64,000 nucleotides of DNA from the NCBI GenBank assembly GCA_030437565.1, contig CP129291.1:2480001-2544000 (forward strand), given 5' to 3'. This document shows, one piece after another, positions 56,821 to 64,000 of the stretch (positions within the stretch are counted from its first letter, which is position 1; every line of letters starts with the position of its first letter). The translations under genes were made by a program, and so were the position numbers. A model generated the notes under the pieces. The model searched no databases. It was not told the origin of the DNA and was given only the letters and a program-made list of their open reading frames with translations. This stretch comes from Terrilactibacillus sp. S3-3. GTDB lineage: Bacteria > Bacillota > Bacilli > Bacillales > Sporolactobacillaceae.

Positions 56821-57675
56821 CTACTCATAAATTATGATGTTCGGTGCTTTTTTTATAAAAAAGTAAGACGAGACCACCAAGTCTCCAAATGCAAGAAACA
56901 AAAGGCCGAGAAAAACAAACTCTCCAATCAGTGGAAAATTCAATAGCGCAATTAAAACGACCGCTCCGACAAGAACGGAAATAAACCGCGGCTGCGACCC
57001 CGAAATCAGCTTGCCGCCAATTTTTCCGGAAAGCCATGCACACACAATAATAAAGTAAATCATCAAAAGGGCTAGAACGACGGCAACGACCGGCAGAGCG
57101 ATGAAACCGATTGGCAGAATAAAAAGCAATACCAAAAAGATGAGCAGTGAAATAAACCCGATACCCAAGACTTTAAAAAAAGATCGTTCCATATCGGCCA
57201 TGCGCTCTAAACGGTTATGTGCGAGTGTACCAACGAGCGCCGACACGGCAACAAGTATTAAGCTTAATGCCATTTTGACCGCGAGCGCCGAAAGGTAGAT
57301 GATACCGCCAAACAAGTAGGAGACTCTTTTATGGCCTGAATGAAACACCATCATATTTCTCGTGACTTCTGCACCGCGATCCTGCGTCACGTCTCCCCCG
57401 ATCACAAGCACGAGATTGTCAATTTTGGCATGCCTGCCGATATGAAGCTTTCCGTTTACCACAACCACAGCATTATCCACTTTTCCGTCCACCATCGCAC
57501 TATGCCCGAGAACAACAACATTTTCCACGTTTTGATTTTTTTGAATGACCACTTTTTTATCCGAAAGGACACTGTCCGTTTTGGCTTCTGCAGATGAAGT
57601 TCCTGCCAAAAAAGCTGCCATTGTAAATAAAAGGCAGGTTATTCCCAAAAATAAATATGAAAACCAGCGTTTCAT
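56821..57675 (-). CDS. Membrane protein with bactofilin-like N-terminal domain, ECF-operon effector
   Basis: 284 residues, intact. A signal peptide (residues 1-30) is followed by a short right-handed beta-helix-like repeat of the polymer-forming bactofilin type (VENVVVLGHSAMVDGKVDNAVVVVNGKLHIGRHAKIDNLVLVIG, residues 50-95). Four or five membrane spans and a C-terminal FIKKAPNIIIYE follow. Its ATG overlaps the anti-sigma stop (ATGA), so it is the coupled third gene of a sigma/anti-sigma operon. Similar fusions occur in Bacillus and are uncharacterised. An envelope-stress role is inferred from context. Confidence 0.7.
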   Translation of the reverse strand: MKRWFSYLFLGITCLLFTMAAFLAGTSSAEAKTDSVLSDKKVVIQKNQNVENVVVLGHSAMVDGKVDNAVVVVNGKLHIGRHAKIDNLVLVIGGDVTQDRGAEVTRNMMVFHSGHKRVSYLFGGIIYLSALAVKMALSLILVAVSALVGTLAHNRLERMADMERSFFKVLGIGFISLLIFLVLLFILPIGFIALPVVAVVLALLMIYFIIVCAWLSGKIGGKLISGSQPRFISVLVGAVVLIALLNFPLIGEFVFLGLLFLAFGDLVVSSYFFIKKAPNIIIYE

Positions 57676-58172
57676 GAAGTCCCTCTCCTACGATCCAATG
57701 CCAGCGAACGCATCAGAATAACCAGAATGAAAATCAGGATGGCAAAAACAGCGAAGCCAATCAAGAAAGCAAGCGGAGAGTCGGCCTGGAACCATCCGAA
57801 AGCATCCGGCACTTCCTGAAGAATATCAACGGACACCGTGATCAAAACGGCAAGGACCGTATAAATGATCCTGAACATCGGGTTTAACAAGATGAACGTG
57901 AACAGAAATGAGCAAGCTAAAAAGCTGAAAACAAGCAGCCATTCCCACTTTTCTCTTCTTTGTTTTCTTAAATCAATTTTCAACATAATTTTTGAGACCG
58001 TATCTGCCGGTGCTTCTATCGGCCGATAATACATTGAAAATGCACTCGCCGCAGCAGACAGTTGTTCAAGCTCTTTACGGCATCTCGAACAATGGCGCAG
58101 ATGTTCTTTAACTTGTTCGCTATCTTTCCGCTCAAGTTCGCCATCGATATATGCCGACAATAGGTCGTCCAC
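57672..58172 (-). CDS. Zinc-finger anti-sigma factor (membrane-anchored)
   Basis: The N-terminal zf-HC2 anti-sigma domain has the Hx3Cx2C ligand set in EHLRHCSRCRKEL (residues 24-36). Two or more membrane spans follow (WLLVFSFLACSFLFTFILL, FLIGFAVFAILIFILVILM). It should hold the adjacent ECF sigma factor at the membrane until a signal releases it. The GTG start is 14 bp from GGAGGGG. A better placed ATG lies in another frame and would be correct if one base is missing in between. 166 residues; similar to YlaD-type proteins. Confidence 0.8.
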   Translation of the reverse strand: MDDLLSAYIDGELERKDSEQVKEHLRHCSRCRKELEQLSAAASAFSMYYRPIEAPADTVSKIMLKIDLRKQRREKWEWLLVFSFLACSFLFTFILLNPMFRIIYTVLAVLITVSVDILQEVPDAFGWFQADSPLAFLIGFAVFAILIFILVILMRSLALDRRRGTS

Positions 58173-58183
58173 AGTGTCATGGC

Positions 58184-58726
58184 TTACCCCTCCGTCAAAA
58201 ACTTTTTCAATTCTTTTCGGGCCAAACTGATTCTTGACTTCACTGTTCCCAACGGAATACCGAGACTGTCGGCTATTTCTTGGTAGGAAAAGCCCTGAAT
58301 ATCCCTTAATACCACTGCTTCACGGTGTTCGAAACTCAGGCGCTGAAGGGCGTCCGCCACCGACATCCGCGCTACCTCACGGCTTTCGCCAGATAGAGGC
58401 CTTCTATCATTAAAAACGTCCTCAATCATCGTATTATCTGCTGGAATCGAACGTTTCATCTTTTTTATTTTGTCGTAACATAAGTTCATCACAATGCGAG
58501 TCAGCCAGGAAACAAAGGCGTGCTCATTTCCTAATTTCGGCAAATAAAAATATGCTTTCACAAAAGCCTCTTGCATGACATCTTCCGCCTCCATTCGATC
58601 ATGAAGCATGGCCAAGGCCTGACGGTAAACATGTCCTTTGTATCTCTCTACAAGCTGCTCAAACGCTTTTGTCTCTCTCTCCAGTTTGGGCCAGACGTAT
58701 AAGTTTTGTCAGTTCTTGATTCTCAC
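58184..58726 (-). CDS. ECF-type RNA polymerase sigma factor (frameshifted near N-terminus)
   Basis: Sigma-70 region 2 (ALAMLHDRMEAEDVMQEAFVKAYFYL, WLTRIVMNLCYDKIK) and region 4 (LSFEHREAVVLRDIQGFSYQEIADSLGIPLGTVKSRISLARKEL) are complete. The first 35 or so residues (ENQELTKLIRLAQTGERDK) are in another frame; the switch is at a 4-base A run at 58667-58670. The exact start is unclear because the only GTG touches its GGGAGG site. It leads a three-gene operon with the anti-sigma and the bactofilin-like protein, resembling YlaC/SigW-type systems. Autoregulation is likely, but I did not find a matching promoter. Confidence 0.85.
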
Positions 58727-58825
58727 CCTCCCTGCCCCCAATGCTGACAGCCTCGCCATTAGTGCTTCTTATTAAAAAGACTTCCCTGTTCATAAATAAG
58801 TTCATTTTTAATCCACTTTATTTGC

Positions 58826-58843
58826 TTTTTTTTTTTTTTTTTT
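58826..58843. repeat. 18-base T homopolymer
   Basis: The longest single-base run in the window, intergenic upstream of the sigma gene. Its true length is likely uncertain. Confidence 0.7.
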
Positions 58844-59035
58844 ATGAAAAGCACACGCCTGGCGGCTAATAAAAAAAGTTCTTGCCAACCGGCCTGCCTT
58901 TTTTATTACATTTATTAATTTTCTATTTTATACAACATTGTGCTTATCCGCTGTTCTTTATCGTATACTTAAAACAAACTTATTTAAAATGGTGTTTAAA
59001 GCCGGCCGTTTATACATATATAAGGGGTGAATGGA

Positions 59036-59322
59036 ATGTCTCTGCACTTGATTTTATTGCTTTTAATCGGTTTTATTTTAACTTTGCTGGGAATTGGCAT
59101 ATTGAAAAAGAAACAAGTGACCGTTCAGCTCCAGCTAGTAAGCAGGCGGATCCAAAATGCAAAGAAATCTCGATTACTTTAGGAACGGTTTTCATTATTA
59201 TCGGGATTGCCACAATACTCTCGCCTCTAATGACGCTTCTTATCGGCAGTGATTACTGGGTGCTCTACGGGTTTGGAACGATCGCCTGCTGCCTGCTTGT
59301 CCTGCTCTTTATTGTCCGGTAA
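59036..59322 (+). CDS. Small membrane protein (frameshifted)
   Basis: The ATG behind AAGGGGTG begins with one span (LHLILLLLIGFILTLLGIGIL). A charged loop (SDRSAPASKQADPKCKE) and two more spans (LGTVFIIIGIATILSPLMTLL, YGFGTIACCLLVLLFIV) follow in another frame. The change lies near 59110-59125 in a Lys-rich stretch. About 95 residues. No family identified. Its 3' end overlaps the convergent Nudix gene by about 95 bases. Confidence 0.5.
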
Positions 59323-59817
59323 CAAAATCGCCGATTCACTCACAGCGTTTAAAGGGCGTACCTCAAAATCAATAACTGTCTCGCCTGCAAATGTGCAATG
59401 GTAATCTGCAGCCGGTCTTCCGTCAAGGACATCCTGGAGAAAATAACGCAGAGTCGGCACAGCTCCCGAATTGTCTTTTGCCAACAGCCAGCTTGCCAGC
59501 TTCCACTCTATTATTCCTTCTCTTGTCCGCCTTGGTGTTTCAAAACCCGGCTCCGGCTCTATGTCCGCCACATAGACATACATTCCCCCTGTATCTCTTT
59601 CGTCCACCGTCCAAGTCACTGTCCCTCTAAACACCGGATGTTGAATCAAAAGCCCTGTTTCTTCTCTCATCTCTCTAATCACGCAATCAAAGGGTGTTTC
59701 TCCAGCTTCTATTTTTCCGCCAACGCCGTTCCAACTCCCTTTCCATGGCGATTTTTCTCTATTTATCATCAGAATCCGACCTGCACATCTAATGAATGCA
59801 ATCGTGTATTGAAACAC
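59227..59817 (-). CDS. Nudix hydrolase (MutT-like)
   Basis: Hydrolyses a nucleoside diphosphate linked to another group. A complete Nudix box reads GGKIEAGETPFDCVIREMREETG (positions Gx5Ex7REx2EEx2G) preceded by WNGVGG. The GTG start behind GAGGG was chosen because the upstream frame lacks a ribosome site. The C-terminal 40 residues overlap the opposite gene and look non-conserved, so the true stop may be earlier. Substrate unknown. Divergent from the PC4-like gene. Confidence 0.85.
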   Translation of the reverse strand: MFQYTIAFIRCAGRILMINREKSPWKGSWNGVGGKIEAGETPFDCVIREMREETGLLIQHPVFRGTVTWTVDERDTGGMYVYVADIEPEPGFETPRRTREGIIEWKLASWLLAKDNSGAVPTLRYFLQDVLDGRPAADYHCTFAGETVIDFEVRPLNAVSESAILLPDNKEQDKQAAGDRSKPVEHPVITADKKRH

Positions 59818-59871
59818 CTTTTTCCCTCTTTCCAGACTTTTTATAAAAAACAGCAGATTCAAAAAAAAGAT

Positions 59872-59900
59872 TTGACAACTCAATGAAATAGAATTAAAAT
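59872..59900 (+). promoter_or_regulatory. Promoter of the PC4-like gene
   Basis: Consensus -35 TTGACA, 17-bp spacer and -10 TAAAAT. Confidence 0.85.
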
Positions 59901-59909
59901 AACGACATA

Positions 59910-59921
59910 GAACATACGTTC
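59910..59921. promoter_or_regulatory. LexA (SOS) box of the PC4-like gene
   Basis: GAACATACGTTC, inside AGAACATACGTTCT, is a near-perfect palindrome matching the Gram-positive LexA core GAAC-N4-GTTC. It lies 10 bp downstream of a consensus -10, where bound LexA would block transcription. Confidence 0.75.
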
Positions 59922-59948
59922 TAAAAATTACGAAATGAGGTGTTTTTT

Positions 59949-60194
59949 ATGCCATCAGCTACCGTACGTTTCAAAATTGTTCAGCATTTCGGTGTCTTAT
60001 CTGAAGAAGACAGCGGGTGGACAAAGGAGTTTAACTTCGTCAGTTGGAATGATCGCGATGCCAAATACGATTTAAGAAGCTGGTCACCCGACAAAACAAG
60101 AATGGGGCGCGGGATCACCATGACAAATGACGAATGCCAGTCACTGCATGCCCTTTTGAACCACCATTTTTCCCCTCCAAACCGCACCCGCTGA
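59949..60194 (+). CDS. YdbC-like PC4 (p15) single-strand DNA-binding protein
   Basis: 81-residue PC4-type domain. The pattern FKIVQHFGVLSEEDSGWTKEFNFVSWNDRDAKYDLRSWSPDKTRMGRGITMT matches bacterial YdbC proteins, in which a dimeric beta-sheet binds single-stranded DNA. The ATG is 6 bp behind GAGGTG. A LexA box at the promoter suggests DNA-damage induction. Ends 4 bases from the convergent menE stop. Confidence 0.85.
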   Translation: MPSATVRFKIVQHFGVLSEEDSGWTKEFNFVSWNDRDAKYDLRSWSPDKTRMGRGITMTNDECQSLHALLNHHFSPPNRTR

Positions 60195-60197
60195 AAA

Positions 60198-61688
60198 TCA
60201 GCGATGAACATTTTCCGGAAGATACTGATAAAGAAGCCTTCTCAACAATTTTTTCGCCGCATTTCTCGGCATTTTATCGATTTCAATAATTTTTTTGGGT
60301 ACCTTGTAACCCGCCAGCTTTTTTTGACAAAAAGCCAATACAGTTTTTTCCGAAAACGGGCGGTTGTCTCTCATCTTAACAAAGGCAAAAGGCACTTGTC
60401 CCCATCGCTCATCTTTCACACCAATGACTCCGGCTTCCTCTACATCGGGATGCTCGATCAGGATCGCTTCTATCTCCGCAGGATAAATATTTTCTCCGCC
60501 TGAAATAATTAAATCTTTGCGCCGGTCAAGCACATATAGGAATCCATCCTTATCCAGAAATCCAATGTCTCCTGTATGAAACCACCCGTTATGAAGCACT
60601 TTTTCCGTTATTTCACGACGATTTAAATAGCCGGATGTCACGTTTGCACCTTTGACGACGATTTCGCCTTCCTGGTTCACCCCCAGTTCCTTACCTTTAT
60701 CAACAATTTTAATTTGTGCCGGAAAAAGCGGCTTTCCTGCCGAACCCAGTTTCGCAAGCATATATTCCGGCGGCAGGGTAACAATCTGCGAAGCCGTTTC
60801 CGTTAACCCATAGGTCTGGTAGACAGGAATGTCTTTCTCCCTGCAGCGATTTAATATTGGCAGCGGGGCAGGTCCGCCGCCAAGCAGCATACAGCGAAAC
60901 GATTCCGGGTAGCGATGATTTCCAAGACAATCGAGCATTCTCATAAGCATGTTCGTGACGACGGAAACGATGGTCACGCCTTTGCGGCAAATCGCTTCAT
61001 TTACCGCCTGCGGCAGAAACTTCTGCTGAAGGACGACCGGCATGCCGTAGATCACATTTTTCATCAATATCGACAGGCCGCTGACATGAAAAAGCGGGAC
61101 GCATGACAGCCATTTATCACCGGCCGGCATGCCTAAATTCAGCATTGAACCAACCGCGCTCCACCAGTGATTGCCATAAGACAATACAACGCCCTTAGGG
61201 TGGCCCGTTGTCCCTGACGTATAAATGATCGTACAAGGATCATTCAGCCGAATATCCGGAGAAAGCGGAGCCGGACTCTTTGGAAGGTTATTCAGCTCCT
61301 CCACTGATAACAAGACTGCTGAACATTTTTCCCGAATCAACTGTCCTTGAGAAAGAAAGAACGGATCACAGACGAGCAGCTTGGCACCGCTGTCGGCCAG
61401 CTGCCATACCTGCTCGTCAACCGTTAATCTTGTATTAAGCGGTACAGCAACCGCTCCTACGTACATCAGCGCGTGATAAAGCCGGACAAAATCCGGACTA
61501 TTTTGAAAGAGCAAAGCGACTTTTTCATTCTTTTTTAATCCATAAGCCAGCAATTTCTGGGCTAGAACTATCACCTGGCTGTTTAATTCAGCAAATGTGA
61601 TGGTTTCTTCTTCCGCCTCAAATGCCAGCCGATCGGGGGTCAAAAATGCACGCTGCCGAAGCCAGTTCGGCATGACTGTGTCTTCCAT
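60198..61688 (-). CDS. menE: o-Succinylbenzoate-CoA ligase MenE
   Basis: Adenylating enzyme that activates o-succinylbenzoate for menaquinone synthesis. Intact, 496 residues. AMP-binding motif IIYTSGTTGHPKGVVLSYGN, then YQTYGLTETASQ, WFHTGDIGFLDKDGFLYVLDRRKDLIISGGENIYP and the catalytic Lys near RNAAKKLLRR. The ATG is behind AAGGAGAG. Last gene of menD-menH-menB-menE on the minus strand, about 230 bp after menB with a large hairpin between. Confidence 0.95.
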   Translation of the reverse strand: MEDTVMPNWLRQRAFLTPDRLAFEAEEETITFAELNSQVIVLAQKLLAYGLKKNEKVALLFQNSPDFVRLYHALMYVGAVAVPLNTRLTVDEQVWQLADSGAKLLVCDPFFLSQGQLIREKCSAVLLSVEELNNLPKSPAPLSPDIRLNDPCTIIYTSGTTGHPKGVVLSYGNHWWSAVGSMLNLGMPAGDKWLSCVPLFHVSGLSILMKNVIYGMPVVLQQKFLPQAVNEAICRKGVTIVSVVTNMLMRMLDCLGNHRYPESFRCMLLGGGPAPLPILNRCREKDIPVYQTYGLTETASQIVTLPPEYMLAKLGSAGKPLFPAQIKIVDKGKELGVNQEGEIVVKGANVTSGYLNRREITEKVLHNGWFHTGDIGFLDKDGFLYVLDRRKDLIISGGENIYPAEIEAILIEHPDVEEAGVIGVKDERWGQVPFAFVKMRDNRPFSEKTVLAFCQKKLAGYKVPKKIIEIDKMPRNAAKKLLRRLLYQYLPENVHR

Positions 61689-61837
61689 AGAATTCTCTCC
61701 TTATGCATAGAAAGCCTGGCGCTGTCAAGCCTTTATTAAAGCCAATCATTCAACTCGGCTCAATTTATTTTTCAAACAATATAGATGAAATGGCTCATTG
61801 TCAATAAGCGCTGCCTTTTTTTCACGAGCAAAGGTGT

Positions 61838-61892
61838 ATTGTAATATTGCCAAGAAGACCTGCCCAATAACGGCAAGCCTTCTTGGCAATAT
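61838..61892. terminator. Large inverted repeat between menB and menE
   Basis: Perfect 14-bp arms ATATTGCCAAGAAG/CTTCTTGGCAATAT with inner CTTGCC/GGGCAGG pairing. There is no T run, so it may act as an RNA-processing or stabilising hairpin rather than a classical terminator. Confidence 0.55.
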
Positions 61893-61921
61893 ATAGTCAA
61901 ACGCATCCGAATATCATCTCA

Positions 61922-62743
61922 TCAAGGAAACTTAGGAAAGCGGCTGAAATCAGGATCGCGTTTCTCCTTAAATGCGTCGCGTCCTTCTTTTGCTTCATCT
62001 GTCGTATAGTACAGCAGCGTCGCGTCGCCGCCCAGCTGCTGCAGCCCGGCCAGCCCGTCGGTATCCGCATTGAACGATGCTTTCAGGAAGCGGATAGCTG
62101 TCGCGCTCTTGGATAAAATCTCCTTCGCCCATTTGACTGTTTCCTCTTCCAGGTTTTCAAGCGGAACCACCGTATTGGCCATCCCCATCTCCAGGGCCTG
62201 CTGAGCATTGTACTGACGGCATAGATACCAGATTTCCCGCGCTTTTTTGTGACCGACAATACGGGCTAAATAACCTGTACCATAGCCGGCATCAAAACTG
62301 CCGACTTTCGGACCGGTCTGTCCAAAAATGGCATTATCGGCTGCAATCGTCAAATCGCAAATCAATTGCAGAATGTTGCCGCCGCCGATTGCATAGCCGG
62401 CGACCATGGCAATGACCGGTTTGGGAATCATACGAATCAGCCTTTGCAAATCAAGCACGTTTAAACGGGGAATATTGTCTTCGCCAACATAACCGCCGTT
62501 GCCCCGGACTTTTTGATCTCCCCCTGAACAAAAAGCTTTTGTACCGGCGCCTGTCAAAATAATGACACCGATACTTGAATCATCGCGGGCTCTGGAGAAA
62601 GCATCAAACATTTCCATGACGGTTTTTGGCGTAAAAGCATTGCGGACATGCGGACGATTTATTGTAATCTTTGCGATGCCTTCATAAGTTTCAAATATGA
62701 TTTCATCATACGGTCGAACTGCTTTCCATTCAAAAGATGACAT
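61922..62743 (-). CDS. menB: 1,4-Dihydroxy-2-naphthoyl-CoA synthase MenB
   Basis: Crotonase-fold enzyme closing the naphthoquinone ring. Oxyanion-hole segments [14 protein letters not shown] and [25 protein letters not shown], and the catalytic stretch [21 protein letters not shown]. Intact, 273 residues from the ATG behind AAAGGAAG. Its start lies 5 bp past the menH stop. Confidence 0.96.
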   Translation of the reverse strand: MSSFEWKAVRPYDEIIFETYEGIAKITINRPHVRNAFTPKTVMEMFDAFSRARDDSSIGVIILTGAGTKAFCSGGDQKVRGNGGYVGEDNIPRLNVLDLQRLIRMIPKPVIAMVAGYAIGGGNILQLICDLTIAADNAIFGQTGPKVGSFDAGYGTGYLARIVGHKKAREIWYLCRQYNAQQALEMGMANTVVPLENLEEETVKWAKEILSKSATAIRFLKASFNADTDGLAGLQQLGGDATLLYYTTDEAKEGRDAFKEKRDPDFSRFPKFP

Positions 62744-62747
62744 ATTG

Positions 62748-63580
62748 CTATCTCTTCCTTTCAATGATCGATTGATAAAAATCTTCATAAACTATTTTAT
62801 CAAAGATTTGCGGCTGTTCCACATGAACAGCATGGCCGGACTCCGTAATAATATTCAACTTTGACCCCGGCGTCTCTTTCGCCATTCTTTTTCCAATCGC
62901 CACGAATTTATGATCTTTATGTCCGGCGATAAAATAAGGACGGCATGTCAAACTCGGCAGCTCATTCCAAAGTGAAGGCTGAGCGCCCGTCCCCATACCG
63001 ATCAAGCTGTTCGCCAGCCCTTGAGGATCCTGCGACAGCCGCTCTTTTCTAATAGCCATTCTAATGCTTGCCGGCAGCTGCTTTTGTGTTGAAAAAAGTG
63101 GAATGTTCTCCCAATATTCAACAAACCGATTAATCCCTTTTTTAAGAATCTCTTTTGCAGTAAGCAATCATTTTGCCGGCGATGTTCTCGAGCCAGCTGA
63201 TCTTCCAGCCCCGGCGAGCTGCTTTCCATTACTAAATTGCCAAATTGATGAGGATAGCGCGTTTTCATATACAACGCCAGCCGCCCGCCCATGGAGTATC
63301 CCAAAAGATGCGGTTTTTCAACATCCAATAAGTGAAGCATTGCGACAAGCGATGCCGCTTCATGTTTCATCGTATAAAAAAGAGGTGTCATCAGGCGCCG
63401 CCGTCTCCCCATGGCCGACAATATCAACTGCGATTGTCCGATAGCGCTGCGACCATTTTTGTATAAAAGGCTGCCACGTCGATTTTGAACCGGTAAAACC
63501 ATGCAAGAGTAAAAGTGACGGCCCGTCACCAAGGATTTGAACCGAGTGAACGACATTCAGCGTACTAATTTTTTTATCAT
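62748..63580 (-). CDS. menH: SHCHC synthase MenH (three frame breaks)
   Basis: Alpha/beta hydrolase that eliminates pyruvate to give 2-succinyl-6-hydroxy-2,4-cyclohexadiene-1-carboxylate. [13 protein letters not shown] oxyanion block, nucleophile [11 protein letters not shown], Asp in AGHKDHKF and His in [11 protein letters not shown]. The ATG at 63580 works only if the T run 63569-63575 has eight T. As written, menD reads through in frame. Other breaks near 63380 (T run) and 63160. About 276 residues. Confidence 0.9.
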
Positions 63581-64000
63581 GATTTTTCAACACCTTTCGA
63601 GCAGCCCCGGCTGCTTCCGCCCAGAGACTCCGATGTTTGATCACATTTTCCTGCTTTTCCGTTACAACCTCAATGATATAAAGTCGATCATCGGACAGCG
63701 CTTCCTGATAAACCTTGTGAAATGCCGTCCAGCTCTTCGGTTGGTGATAGGCTGCTCCATATAACTCGCTGACTTTTTCTATATTTAAGCCGATCGGCGT
63801 TGAAAACAAGGCGTCAAAGTCATCCACTTCTTCCGCCTGCGGCAAAAATGAAAAGATTCCGCCGCCATTATTATTGATCACAACAATCGTGGCCTGAAGA
63901 TGATGCAGTTTGGCGGCCAGAAGCCCGTTCATATCATGGTAAAAAGACAAGTCGCCGATGACCAGCGTCAAGGGCTCTATGACACTGCCTGCGCCAAGCG
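63565..64000 (-). CDS. menD: SEPHCHC synthase MenD, C-terminal part (cut by window edge)
   Basis: ThDP enzyme joining isochorismate and 2-oxoglutarate. Only the C-terminal thiamine-binding domain is present: TLVIGDLSFYHDMNGL and VVINNNGGGIFSFLPQAEE are diagnostic of MenD. With eight T at 63569-63575 it ends [10 protein letters not shown]-stop, overlapping the menH ATG. The rest, and menF, lie beyond the window. Confidence 0.93.

Overview
This 64 kb window comes from a spore-forming, low-to-mid-GC Bacillales chromosome. The markers are Spx, MecA, FabL, a T-box-controlled trpS, AddAB/SbcDC, the Ku/LigD end-joining pair, a YppG-like spore protein and an intact menaquinone cluster. Gene order from mecA through a TerC protein, spx, oppFDCBA, trpS, yjbA, fabF and fabH parallels the B. 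subtilis mecA-yjbE-spx-opp-trpS-yjbA-fabF-fabHA block. The yitW-yitU-yitT and asnO-yisL neighbourhoods are also recognisable. A Sporolactobacillaceae-like host fits the gene set and the sedolisin gene, but that placement is inference.

Layout, left to right: a truncated cardiolipin synthase, mecA, terC, spx and a thiol-disulfide oxidoreductase (0-5 kb); the opp peptide importer (5.5-11.3 kb); trpS with promoter and T-box (12.2-13.6 kb); yjbA, a tandem-repeat array, then fabF and fabH under a FapR-type operator (13.9-18.2 kb); yppG-like, epimerase-like, yitW, yitU, Nfu_N and yitT (18.5-23 kb); ku-ligD and a sedolisin (23.2-27.4 kb); asnB/asnO, yisL, rocD, a lysozyme-like gene, an aldehyde dehydrogenase and an SwrC-type RND exporter (27.5-37.4 kb); a four-gene recombination operon addB-addA-sbcD-sbcC (49.8 to 38 kb, minus strand); rhodanese, thiamine-binding-like protein, cyclophilin, Dps, PAP2, OsmC, DUF948, FabL, SodC, an ECF sigma/anti-sigma/bactofilin-like operon, Nudix and a PC4-like protein (50-60.2 kb); and menD-menH-menB-menE (64 to 60.2 kb).

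Two features stand out. First, a family of about 215-bp intergenic elements occurs in five close copies plus one divergent copy. Each has a conserved set of nested hairpins and borders a TTTAT-like pentamer on one side. They look like protein-less IS200/IS605-type elements that still carry a guide-RNA-scaffold-like (omega RNA-like) sequence. Second, an unusually large number of reading frames are broken. Many breaks are at homopolymers, but at least nine are short tandem duplications of 2 to 7 bp, and an in-frame 3-bp one changes the Spx redox motif from CxxC to CxxxC. Because essential genes (trpS, fabF) are hit repeatedly, consensus error is the simplest explanation, so broken genes are annotated at their reconstructed full extent with the break positions stated.

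Functionally, the window combines peptide uptake and its stress regulators (opp, spx, mecA), fatty-acid synthesis (fabH, fabF, fabL), DNA break repair by both recombination and end joining, oxidative-stress functions (dps, sodC, osmC) and respiratory quinone synthesis. LexA-like palindromes precede both the recombination operon and the PC4-like gene.
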